Assembly (NCBI GenBank): GCA_030634615.1
Contig: DAOWAL010000036.1
Coordinates: 1 to 10,237 of the forward strand
Direction: 5' to 3'
From: Candidatus Aenigmatarchaeota archaeon
Lineage (GTDB): Archaea; Aenigmatarchaeota; Aenigmatarchaeia; QMZP01; QMZT01
Length of the DNA stretch: 10,237 nt
The notes under the pieces are model-generated. The model did not search any database and was not told where the DNA came from. It worked only from the letters and a program-made list of their open reading frames with translations. The position numbers and the translations under genes are program-made. Positions 1 through 5,523 of this stretch are shown in pieces (positions within the stretch are counted from its first letter, which is position 1; every line of letters starts with the position of its first letter).

Positions 1-114
1 ACTTGATCTTTAAACTCTCGAATAAGCGGTTCCGACAATTTTTGACGATGCGATATGTATTTCCAATTAACTTTATCTTTAAACTCTAGAATAAACGGTT
101 CCGACAATTTTTGA
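1..114. repeat. Imperfect 69-base tandem duplication at thioredoxin gene end
   Basis: Bases 1-45 and 70-114 match at 42 of 45 positions, offset by 69 bases (23 codons). Weaker similarity continues into the bases beyond (46-69 against 115-138). The right copy contains the stop codon of the thioredoxin-like gene on the minus strand. The left copy would encode nearly the same tail (ending GTAYSRV then stop) in the same frame. In the next minus-strand frame the left copy is open to the window edge and reads NCRNRLFESLKIK. The right copy in that frame reads the same but has TAG in place of the GAG (Glu) codon. The element may continue left of the window. Confidence 0.75.
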
Positions 115-384
115 TACATCGATATATTCAAATTCAACATCCATTTCATCCTCAAGTTCTTCAAGTATCGGGACAGCGATGTTACATGCCGGGCACCCAT
201 GTGAATGCATGACAATTACTTTATCTGAAATTCCCTTTGAATCGCATATATCCTGTGGTATTACAGTACCGTCAACAATCACAAATTCACTTTGTACACT
301 CATTGTTGAAAATGCCAAAAGTGATATTATGATTATTACAACTATTCCGGCCAATATTGTCATGTTTTTTTTCTTACTTTCCAT
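79..384 (-). CDS. Membrane-anchored thioredoxin-like protein, C-terminally truncated (possible pseudogene)
   Basis: This 101-aa protein has a lysine-rich N-terminus (MESKKK), one membrane segment at about residues 9-27, then an extracytoplasmic domain. C64-P-A-C67 fits a thioredoxin-type redox site (strand IVMHSHG, CPAC, then helix AVPILEELEDEM and strand VEFEYIDV). The fold then stops: the following helix, the cis-proline strand and the final strands expected in this family are missing. The reading runs into a duplicated 69-base unit and ends at VGTVYSRV. In the next frame the same DNA reads KNCRNRLF(stop)SLKIK, which resembles the missing helix. A lost A in the A-run near 108-112 plus a nonsense change would therefore explain the truncation. 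The start is supported by AGGTGA (minus strand, 391-396) six bases upstream of the ATG. It is divergent from the membrane wHTH regulator. A thiol-disulfide role is likely for the ancestor; function of the short form is doubtful. Confidence 0.7.
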   Translation of the reverse strand: MESKKKNMTILAGIVVIIIISLLAFSTMSVQSEFVIVDGTVIPQDICDSKGISDKVIVMHSHGCPACNIAVPILEELEDEMDVEFEYIDVSKIVGTVYSRV

Positions 385-426
385 AGCGTTTCACCTGAAT
401 TATGTAAACCTATAGAATGAAACCAT

Positions 427-434
427 TTATATAT
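427..434 (+). promoter_or_regulatory. TATA box for wHTH gene, probably shared by both divergent genes
   Basis: TTTATATA is centred about 32 bases before the ATG at 463, placing transcription start close to the start codon with a very short or no leader. The region is nearly symmetrical (TTAAATATATAAATGG on the minus strand). It could also serve the thioredoxin-like gene, giving it a leader of about 20 bases that holds its Shine-Dalgarno site. Confidence 0.5.
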
Positions 435-437
435 TTA

Positions 438-456
438 AGTTTCAAAATGTGAAACT
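438..456. promoter_or_regulatory. Operator-like palindrome AGTTTCA-n5-TGAAACT
   Basis: Perfect 7-base inverted arms (438-444 and 450-456) with a 5-base spacer lie between the TATA box and the ATG of the regulator gene, where a bound protein would block transcription start. A further TGAAAC half-site at 418-423 lies on the other side of the TATA box, and GTTTCA at 388-393 overlaps the Shine-Dalgarno of the divergent gene. The winged-helix protein encoded next door is the obvious candidate ligand. This is inference from position and symmetry only. Confidence 0.45.
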
Positions 457-462
457 ATAGTC

Positions 463-945
463 ATGGACCAATCAAAGAAAACTGTAACGGTTACAATTTT
501 GATAACGATTTTTGTTTTAGTAGTTTCACTTGCATCTTTGTACGTTCAGACTCAGATAGATGCGGGAACCATATGTAGTTGTGCAATTCCTGTACCGGTG
601 CTTCTGCCAATATTATCATCGATTGGGCTCCTTGTAGGTACTTTGATATATTATTATATGTCTTCACCTAATTCAGAAAGCAAAGAGAAAACAAAACCTC
701 TTGATAGTACAGTTCTTCTAAATTTAATTGAAGGAGAAGACGGTAAAGTTTTCAAAACAATTATAGACAATGGCGGAGAAATGGCTCAGGCAAAAATAGT
801 TTCAACAACTGGAATACAAAAAGTCAGGGTTTTCAGAGCAATTGAAAAATTAAAAAGAAAGGGTCTTGTCACAAAAGAACCCCATGGAAAAACGAACATG
901 ATAAAAGTAAATGATGAAATTTCAAAATTGTTTTCTAAAAGTTAA
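463..945 (+). CDS. Membrane-spanning winged-helix transcriptional regulator
   Basis: This 160-aa protein has two predicted membrane segments (about residues 10-28 and 45-66), a charged linker (67-82) and a C-terminal winged helix-turn-helix of MarR/Trm-like type. In the latter, KVFKTIIDNGGEMAQAKIVS is helix 1 and 2, TTGIQKVRVFRAIEKLKRKG holds the recognition helix, and LVTKEPHGKTNMIKV is the wing. With the DNA-binding domain inside, the loop at 29-44 lies outside and carries C38-S-C40. Membrane-anchored wHTH proteins of this plan are common in archaea and act as one-component regulators. It is divergent from the thioredoxin-like gene. Its 3' end overlaps the convergent MinD gene by 11 bases. 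The TATA box and palindrome just upstream suggest autoregulation. The signal sensed is unknown; the paired cysteines next to a thioredoxin-like gene suggest thiol redox state. Confidence 0.75.
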   Translation: MDQSKKTVTVTILITIFVLVVSLASLYVQTQIDAGTICSCAIPVPVLLPILSSIGLLVGTLIYYYMSSPNSESKEKTKPLDSTVLLNLIEGEDGKVFKTIIDNGGEMAQAKIVSTTGIQKVRVFRAIEKLKRKGLVTKEPHGKTNMIKVNDEISKLFSKS

Positions 946-1825
946 TAGCTTTCAGTACAACTTTTTTCAGATCCTCAAACAATTCTGTATATCCCTTTTC
1001 ATATTCGACAATTGGTATCATTTCTGTTAACGCTTTTGCAAACTTTTTATCGAATGGTATTTTACCGATAATTTCAATCCCGCTATCTTTTGCGAATTTT
1101 TCGATTATCTCGGTTTGTTCTTTGTTTATGTCGTATTTGTTTATTACGATTCCGCATGGTATTCTAAAATGGTTGATCACTTCAAATGCCTTTTTCATGT
1201 CAGAAAAACCTGAAGGTGTTGGTTCTGTCACTATTACAGCATAATCAGATCCTGTGACCGATGCAATAACAGGGCAACCGATACCTGCAGCAGAATCTAC
1301 GAGTAGTATTTCAGAATCTTCTCCCATGGTTTTTGCTTTTTTCTTGACCGTTGACACGACTTTTCCGGATCCTGATTCTCCTGGATTGAGCTGCGCTGAA
1401 ACAACCCTGAAACCATACTTGGTTTTTGCATGTCCTATTTTTGCATTGTTTATTTTTTCCATCGTGATTGCTCCCTGGGGGCATACAAGTTTACATGCCG
1501 TACAACCTTCACAACTAAATTCTTTAAGAATAGGTTTGTCGTTCTTCCAGTCTATTGCATTGAAATAGCATGCATCAAAACATTTCTTACACGAGTTGCA
1601 TTTATCCAGATCAAAAACTGCTTTTTCATTTGTTGATACGTCTTTCCATTCTTCGTATTTCTCTGTACCTACACCTAATACCAGTGATAAGTTGGATGCG
1701 TCCACATCGCAGTCGGCACATATAATTTTATGGTCCTTTGAAAATAATACTGCTAATGATGCAACAATAGTGCTTTTCCCAACCCCGCCCTTTCCAGATA
1801 AAATTACTACAGTTTTCATTTGCAT
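935..1825 (-). CDS. MinD-superfamily P-loop ATPase with inserted 2[4Fe-4S] ferredoxin domain (second of pair)
   Basis: This 296-aa protein has a deviant Walker A, GKGGVGKST (residues 11-19) with the MinD/ParA signature lysine, and a Walker B-like ILLVDSAAG (173-181). A bacterial-type ferredoxin is inserted at about 70-122: C76, C79, C82, C86 and C105, C108, C111, C115, two CxxCxxCxxxC motifs for two 4Fe-4S clusters. This is the architecture of COG1149. Such ATPases are related to the Mrp/NBP35 Fe-S carriers and occur as pairs in ORP-type clusters of anaerobes. It is last in the operon and overlaps the preceding ATPase gene by 10 bases. Two in-frame ATGs (1825 and 1819) are possible; AGGAG ends 4 bases before the first and 10 before the second, so the start is uncertain by two codons. 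It is about 30% similar by eye to its neighbour and likely forms a heterodimer with it. Confidence 0.9.
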   Translation of the reverse strand: MQMKTVVILSGKGGVGKSTIVASLAVLFSKDHKIICADCDVDASNLSLVLGVGTEKYEEWKDVSTNEKAVFDLDKCNSCKKCFDACYFNAIDWKNDKPILKEFSCEGCTACKLVCPQGAITMEKINNAKIGHAKTKYGFRVVSAQLNPGESGSGKVVSTVKKKAKTMGEDSEILLVDSAAGIGCPVIASVTGSDYAVIVTEPTPSGFSDMKKAFEVINHFRIPCGIVINKYDINKEQTEIIEKFAKDSGIEIIGKIPFDKKFAKALTEMIPIVEYEKGYTELFEDLKKVVLKAINF

Positions 1826-2649
1826 ACAACTCCTATTGCTTTTAGAATATGCTCGTCTGTTATGGGGATTCCTTTTGCATAATCGTTTACTATATTTTCC
1901 GAATATGGTATTTCAGATATTATGGGCGAATTGTATTTTTCCGATGTTTCAGCTATTAATTCCCTGTTGCCTATGTCGGATCTGTTGATTACTATGCTTG
2001 ACGTTATTTTCAGTCTTTTCAGAAGTTCAAGTATAATTTCAAGATCATGCTTTCCCAGAGGGGTTGGCTCGGTTACTGCTATTGTTTTGTCGCACATCTC
2101 AAGTGCTGCTATAACAGGACAATGTGTTCCTGCTGCTGTATCTATTATAATGTAATCGTAATCATCTTTTTTCTTTTCTATTATTTCATTAAGAGAATTC
2201 ACCACAAACTCTGAAACAGGTTCGTTTGTTTTGAGGTCCCCGGAAAGGAAATCTATATTATGTTTCTTCCCTGTGTATATTTGCCCGATTTCTTTTTTTG
2301 ACCAGTTGATTGCGTTTTGTGGGCAAGTTATGACACAAGCTCCGCAGCCATTGCACTGCTCTTTCATGAAAATAGGCTGGCTTCCATTGATGGAAACAAT
2401 GGCATTTGTTACACACGAAGGTCCGCATAGACCACATTTTGTGCATTTATCCATGTCCCATTCGGGAATTCTCTGTTCTACATTTTTTAAAAATTTCCTG
2501 TCTATGCTAAGCAAAAGATGATCATTTGGACAGTCAACATCGGCATCCACTAGAAGCACTTTATTGTTTTTGGCCAACTCGTACGCAAATGCTGTTGCTA
2601 CCGTTGATTTGCCTGTTCCACCTTTCCCACCTGTAAATCCTATTATCAT
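1816..2649 (-). CDS. MinD-superfamily P-loop ATPase with inserted 2[4Fe-4S] ferredoxin domain (first of pair)
   Basis: The protein is 277 aa from the chosen ATG. Deviant Walker A GGKGGTGKST is at residues 7-16 with signature K9. VLLVDADVDCPN (31-42) is the switch/A' region. The ferredoxin insert at about 66-114 has C69, C72, C75, C79 and C99, C102, C105, C109, enough for two 4Fe-4S clusters. YIIIDTAAGTHCPV (166-179) is the Walker B region. Two further ATG-frame codons upstream reach 2670 (MYRGRNG), but AGGA (2655-2658 on the minus strand) lies 5 bases before the ATG at 2649, and the family begins directly with the beta strand, so the shorter start is preferred. The stop overlaps the next gene. 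Probable role: ATP-dependent assembly or transfer of a metal-sulfur cluster together with the NifX-like protein encoded upstream. The partner is inferred, not shown. Confidence 0.9.
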   Translation of the reverse strand: MIIGFTGGKGGTGKSTVATAFAYELAKNNKVLLVDADVDCPNDHLLLSIDRKFLKNVEQRIPEWDMDKCTKCGLCGPSCVTNAIVSINGSQPIFMKEQCNGCGACVITCPQNAINWSKKEIGQIYTGKKHNIDFLSGDLKTNEPVSEFVVNSLNEIIEKKKDDYDYIIIDTAAGTHCPVIAALEMCDKTIAVTEPTPLGKHDLEIILELLKRLKITSSIVINRSDIGNRELIAETSEKYNSPIISEIPYSENIVNDYAKGIPITDEHILKAIGVVCK

Positions 2650-2654
2650 ACCAT

Positions 2655-2663
2655 TCCTTCCTC
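2655..2663 (-). promoter_or_regulatory. Shine-Dalgarno site deciding the MinD start
   Basis: GAGGAAGGA on the minus strand is placed 5 bases before ATG 2649. It falls inside the coding region of the longer alternative (ATG 2670), arguing for the internal start. Confidence 0.6.
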
Positions 2664-2680
2664 GGTACATTTAACTTATT

Positions 2681-3412
2681 TCAATGTTCTTCGTGGCCAC
2701 AACTTTCTGTCTGTTCCTTCAGGTTATCCAAATTTTCTATGACATCTTTTACCGTTTCATATGGACCTGTTTTCAGTGTTAATCCTTTCTCGGCAATTAT
2801 TTGAATAGCCCTCCCGCCAATACCTTGTGCAAAAATTGTTGTTGGATTCACAGCTTCTTCAATTTGATCTATGGGTGATTTTGTAGGGTCTGTATGATCA
2901 AGATTATTTTCCGTTATAGTTAATTCTTTCTTTTCGACATCATACAAACCGAAAAACGGAGCATGACCGAAATGTGAACTTATTTTCGAATTCTCACCGT
3001 TGTTGTCAAGCAATGGAATAAAAATCCTTTCACCGCTTTTTTCCGTTTTCTGCGCAAGGCCTGAATGTGGCGATGAGACATCACTTATTTCTTCTAATTC
3101 GTTTTTTATGAATTTTTCAACTGCTTCTTTGGCAGTTCCTGATGCATGGTAAGATTTTATTCCGATCTGTTTGAGTACATTTGTCGAGTTTGGCCCAAGC
3201 TGACCTGTAATAACAGCTTTGATACCCAGTTCACCTATTTGTTGTGCCGCCTTTATTCCTGCACCGTGTCCCTGAACAGCTCCCTGGTTTTCCACAGCTT
3301 CTGCTTTTTCTTTGTTATCCGTGTCTACAATTATGAAATATTTACATCTTCCAAATCTTTGATCTATCATACTTTCTAAAGTGTTACCATCTGAACTTAT
3401 TGCTATTTTCAT
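2681..3412 (-). CDS. Tandem NifX/NifB-type (dinitrogenase FeMo-cofactor family) protein, ORP-like
   Basis: This 243-aa protein has two copies of the PF02579-type alpha/beta domain. The first, about residues 1-108, has MKIAISSDG, then IDQRFGRCKYFIIVD, then AGIKAAQQIGELGIKAVITG. The second, about 129-230, has ISSHFGHAPFFGLYDVEKKE, then TIFAQGIGGRAIQIIAEKG. A linker at 109-128 joins them, and the protein ends in a likely metal-binding tail CGHEEH (238-243). Family members (NifX, NafY, the Desulfovibrio orange protein) bind metal-sulfur clusters. Most are single-domain, so the double domain is a variant. The Shine-Dalgarno is strong (AGGAGATGAT before the ATG). It is followed by the two ferredoxin-MinD ATPases and preceded by the zinc-ribbon peptide. 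A cluster scaffold or carrier role is likely; the metal cannot be told from sequence. There is no nitrogenase gene in the window. Confidence 0.88.
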   Translation of the reverse strand: MKIAISSDGNTLESMIDQRFGRCKYFIIVDTDNKEKAEAVENQGAVQGHGAGIKAAQQIGELGIKAVITGQLGPNSTNVLKQIGIKSYHASGTAKEAVEKFIKNELEEISDVSSPHSGLAQKTEKSGERIFIPLLDNNGENSKISSHFGHAPFFGLYDVEKKELTITENNLDHTDPTKSPIDQIEEAVNPTTIFAQGIGGRAIQIIAEKGLTLKTGPYETVKDVIENLDNLKEQTESCGHEEH

Positions 3413-3454
3413 CTTATCATCTCCTATTGATTAATTTTAATTTCTTGTCATCAT

Positions 3455-3646
3455 TTAATTGCGTGTCATTATACTACCGCATTTCGGGCATTTTATTTCA
3501 TTGCATGGTTGTCCTCTTGAGTGCGGTGATTTGTGTCCACAGCTTGGGCACACACAATCGCCTTGTGGTCCTGGTCCTGCAACGAAATTACTGTTCATTC
3601 TTCCTCTTCCTCCGCCCATCGGGCCTCTTCCGTCTCCTCCTGGCAT
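3455..3646 (-). CDS. Small Gly-rich protein with zinc-ribbon-like C-terminus
   Basis: This 63-aa protein has an N-terminal Gly/Arg-rich stretch (MPGGDGRGPMGGGRGRM) followed by C31-V-C33-P-S-C36-G, a PHSRGQPC segment (C48), and C53-P-K-C56-G. Two CPxCG knuckles about 20 residues apart suggest a zinc ribbon or rubredoxin-like metal site, with C31 and C48 as extra thiols. The N-terminus matches those of the two DUF5320-like proteins at the operon's promoter end. The start is supported by AGGAGATGATGTAA before the ATG. Small proteins of this kind accompany NifX-like genes in anaerobes; function is unknown. It could be a metal or cluster shuttle. Confidence 0.78.
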   Translation of the reverse strand: MPGGDGRGPMGGGRGRMNSNFVAGPGPQGDCVCPSCGHKSPHSRGQPCNEIKCPKCGSIMTRN

Positions 3647-3665
3647 TTACATCATCTCCTTTAAT

Positions 3666-4151
3666 TTATCCTACAATCTTTTCCACTATTATTCCGTTAA
3701 TCACGGAAAATATGGCCATGTATATAGTAAGTATAACTGTGAACTCCCATCCAAAATATACAATCATAATTGGCAGGAACGGCAATTTAATAGCACGGCT
3801 GTAAATGAAACCCGATATCAGCGAATTCTTCATTCCATGTTCTCTGAGATCTTTTAGTAGTGGGTACCATATATATGCTGGTCCTGTTGAAATTACGCCG
3901 CCAACTATCATCATTAACCACCCTTTTATGCCAGAACCCTTTCCAAGATGTTTTATGACTTTCTTCGGAGTGAATAGTAAATTTGCCACAAATAAAAGTC
4001 CGAAAACAACTGCTATTGTTGGCAGTATCTCTATGAGCAAGTACCCGAATTTCAGAGCAGCGTTTTCAAAGACACTATAATTGAATATCCCGATTATTGC
4101 GTATATAGCCAATACAACTAACAGGAATCTCCATTCTTTGGGTATTTTCAT
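3666..4151 (-). CDS. Half-size permease, ArsP_1/UPF0718 (COG0701) type, second half
   Basis: This 161-aa integral membrane protein has about four to five hydrophobic segments (about 9-26, 35-59, 74-95, 115-133, 137-158). The signature is GSGIKGWLMMIVGGVISTGP followed by AYIWYPLLKDLREHG, then a segment with SRAIKLPFLP. It matches the repeat found twice in full-length COG0701 permeases (usually over 300 aa), so this is one half. Its ATG overlaps the stop of the upstream half-permease as ATGA, indicating coupled translation and equal amounts. It probably forms a heterodimeric transporter with that protein. The substrate is unknown. The cysteine-rich motif seen in arsenic or metal permeases of this family is absent here. 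Confidence 0.7.
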   Translation of the reverse strand: MKIPKEWRFLLVVLAIYAIIGIFNYSVFENAALKFGYLLIEILPTIAVVFGLLFVANLLFTPKKVIKHLGKGSGIKGWLMMIVGGVISTGPAYIWYPLLKDLREHGMKNSLISGFIYSRAIKLPFLPIMIVYFGWEFTVILTIYMAIFSVINGIIVEKIVG

Positions 4152-4576
4152 GATATTGCCCCCATTGTCAAAACAACAACCACTGCAACAAATATACTAA
4201 GAATGAAACTTACAACATTCCTTGTAATAGCGAACTTCTTCCCGAATGACATGCTTTCTGCTGGGAACTGTATAATTCCGACAGATACCCATGAAACCAT
4301 GAATGCTGTGATAGCGAAAAGTGATATTCCATTCACAGCGAGTTCCCCTCCGATTATGTAACTGTTTATAGGACTGCCGACAGCTATGCTACCGAAAATC
4401 GCTCCTATGACAGAATCTATGAAAACATTTCCTGTGAAAATAGTTGTGTAAAACTCAATTGGTACAGCTGTTATAGCAAGTGCTACCAGCAAGAGAATCC
4501 CTATGAGCATTGGTATCATCATCTTGAAATTTTTACTTAGTTTTAACCCTGCTGTTTTCAATTCTTTTTTCTTCAT
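4148..4576 (-). CDS. Half-size permease, ArsP_1/UPF0718 (COG0701) type, first half
   Basis: The protein is 142 aa from the chosen start. It has a lysine-rich N-terminus, then about four hydrophobic segments (about 19-37, 48-68, 77-97, 115-140). The motif FGSIAVGSPINSYIIGGEL parallels the GGVISTGPAYIWYPLLKDL motif of the next gene, showing that the two proteins are diverged copies of one repeat. A longer in-frame start at 4624 would run 16 codons back inside the DUF134 coding region; GGAAGGAT (4583-4590, minus strand) correctly spaced before ATG 4576 favours the short form. It is first of the translationally coupled permease pair. I infer an efflux or uptake role linked to the metal-sulfur proteins of the operon, without evidence for the substrate. 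Confidence 0.7.
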   Translation of the reverse strand: MKKKELKTAGLKLSKNFKMMIPMLIGILLLVALAITAVPIEFYTTIFTGNVFIDSVIGAIFGSIAVGSPINSYIIGGELAVNGISLFAITAFMVSWVSVGIIQFPAESMSFGKKFAITRNVVSFILSIFVAVVVVLTMGAIS

Positions 4577-4578
4577 TT

Positions 4579-4905
4579 TTACATCCTTCCTCTTCCGAAT
4601 CCTCTTCTGCCCATCATTCTGCAATTTCCGCCAGTTATTCTGATGGCTTTTCCATTTACTATTGCGTCTGCTATTTTTTTCCTTGCAGAATCATAAATTC
4701 TTTGAAATGTTGGTTGTGATATTCCCATCTTCTTTGCGGATTCTGTTTGGTTGTGGCCCTCGTAATCTTTGAGTCGTATTGCTTCCAGTTCTTCCATTGT
4801 AAGGGCCACTTCTTCGAGCATCCTTAATCCAACACCTGCTGGTTTATAGAAAGTTACGTCTGGACTAAACCTTATTCTCCTTGGTATTCTCGGTCTTGGA
4901 CTCAT
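4579..4905 (-). CDS. DUF134 (UPF0251) helix-turn-helix protein
   Basis: This 108-aa protein matches the family pattern closely. It has a basic N-terminus RPRIPRRI, FYKPAGV (19-25), RMLEEVALTMEELEAIRLKD (28-47), and a helix-turn-helix resembling sigma-factor region 4 (HNQTESAKKMGISQPTFQRI, 51-70). ARKKIADAIVNGKAIRITGG (74-93) closes the domain. The family is predicted to bind DNA and is usually found beside NifX-like and DUF5320 genes in anaerobes. An unusual tail RMMGRRGFGRGRM (96-108) resembles the Gly/Arg-rich parts of the small proteins of this operon. There is only an 8-base gap after the DUF5320 gene and no clear Shine-Dalgarno, so translation may be coupled. It is the best candidate for the factor that binds the palindromes at 5481-5518. 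Confidence 0.9.
   Translation of the reverse strand: MSPRPRIPRRIRFSPDVTFYKPAGVGLRMLEEVALTMEELEAIRLKDYEGHNQTESAKKMGISQPTFQRIYDSARKKIADAIVNGKAIRITGGNCRMMGRRGFGRGRM
4583..4590 (-). promoter_or_regulatory. Shine-Dalgarno site deciding the permease start
   Basis: GGAAGGAT on the minus strand lies 6 bases before ATG 4576 and overlaps the last codons of the DUF134 gene. It supports ATG 4576 over the ATG at 4624. Confidence 0.55.
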
Positions 4906-4913
4906 GGTATCAT

Positions 4914-5258
4914 TTACTTTTTCTTTTCAATTTCTTTTAATCTTTTTTCTATTGCTTCCAATTCTCTTTTTATTGCATCTTTTTCATATTTGAGATCTGC
5001 TATTTCGTTTTCTTTTGTGTATTCGTATGCAGGAATTGTTGATTGTCTTACTGGTTCTGTTGGGTAAGGGTATGGATCTCTTGGTGCCCAGAATCTTCTT
5101 CCGAATCCTCTGCCTGCTCCTCTTCCCATACCACGTCCGAATCCTGGTCCTTGAAATGGATTTGCAAATCCTGGTGCGTTGTAGCCATTGCAATGTCCCA
5201 TTGCTCTTCCTGTTCTTGGTCCTTCTCCGTTTGGTCCTGTTCTGTCTCCTCTTGGCAT
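4914..5258 (-). CDS. DUF5320-like Gly/Arg-rich protein with coiled-coil tail
   Basis: This 114-aa protein has the N-terminal motif MPRGDRTGPNGEGPRTGRAM, then GHC23NGYNAPGF with a single cysteine, then repeats GPGFGRGMGRGAGRGFGRRF (37-56). A short Pro/Tyr segment (60-70) follows. From residue 81 to the end there is a highly charged stretch (ENEIADL, IKRELEAIEKRLKEIEKKK) with heptad spacing that should form a coiled coil. This layout is that of DUF5320 proteins. AAGGAGATGAT lies before the ATG. The function of the family is unknown; the coiled coil suggests oligomer or partner binding. The Gly-rich part is probably disordered. Confidence 0.82.
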   Translation of the reverse strand: MPRGDRTGPNGEGPRTGRAMGHCNGYNAPGFANPFQGPGFGRGMGRGAGRGFGRRFWAPRDPYPYPTEPVRQSTIPAYEYTKENEIADLKYEKDAIKRELEAIEKRLKEIEKKK

Positions 5259-5285
5259 AATATCATCTCCTTTTTTAATATTTAC

Positions 5286-5462
5286 TTATTTTTGTATTTT
5301 TCTGATTCCTCTACCGAATCTTTCACGTCCAAATCCCATTCCTCTTCCGAATCCTGGTCCTTGGTTAGTATATCCTGGCTTATCAAAACCTTCACAGTAA
5401 CCCTTTCCTCTTCCTGTATTCCTTCCTTTTCCAATGGGTCCTGTTCCGTCTCCTCCTGGCAT
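5286..5462 (-). CDS. 58-aa Gly/Arg-rich DUF5320-like peptide, first gene of operon
   Basis: I translated this small gene by hand: it begins MPGGDGTGPIGKGRNTGRGK, continues GYC23EGFDKPGYTNQ, then GPGFGRGMGFGRERFGRGIR, and ends KIQK before TAA. It aligns without gaps with the N-terminal 58 residues of the 114-aa neighbour over the first 31 residues, including the single cysteine at position 23, but lacks the coiled coil. GAGGTGAT (minus strand) lies 4 bases before the ATG. It is short enough to be missed by length filters. The shared motif, good ribosome site and position directly behind the operon promoter make it a real gene. Function is unknown. Confidence 0.8.
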   Translation of the reverse strand: MPGGDGTGPIGKGRNTGRGKGYCEGFDKPGYTNQGPGFGRGMGFGRERFGRGIRKIQK

Positions 5463-5480
5463 TCACATCACCTCTTGTTT

Positions 5481-5518
5481 TGAATATTTATTCATTACTT
5501 ATATTGAATATATATTCA
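5481..5518. promoter_or_regulatory. Pair of 14-bp palindromes TGAATAnnTATTCA, candidate operators
   Basis: TGAATATTTATTCA (5481-5494) and TGAATATATATTCA (5505-5518) share both 6-base arms and differ only at one central base. Their centres are 24 bases apart, roughly two helical turns plus a little. They lie between the operon's TATA box and first ATG; the right copy covers the expected transcription start. This arrangement fits repression of the nine-gene operon by a dimeric regulator, perhaps the DUF134 protein. Confidence 0.55.
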
Positions 5519-5523
5519 TTATA

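Noticed and set aside
1..114. CRISPR or other repeat array at the left edge
   Set aside because: Only two imperfect copies, with the similarity continuing through the would-be spacer and following the codon period. A duplicated gene segment explains it better.
2668..2670. Upstream ATG for the first MinD ATPase (adds MYRGRNG)
   Set aside because: The ribosome site lies inside those codons at the right distance from the internal ATG, and the family starts directly at the beta strand before Walker A.
2681..3412. Nitrogenase cofactor biosynthesis gene (nifX or nifB) proper
   Set aside because: No nif structural or assembly genes and no radical SAM domain are present. The double domain and ferredoxin-MinD neighbours fit an ORP-like system instead.
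5015..5483. Long plus-strand reading frames opposite the DUF5320-like genes
   Set aside because: They are antisense shadows of Gly/Arg-rich codons (giving Ser/Leu/Pro-rich translations) without ribosome sites or family features.
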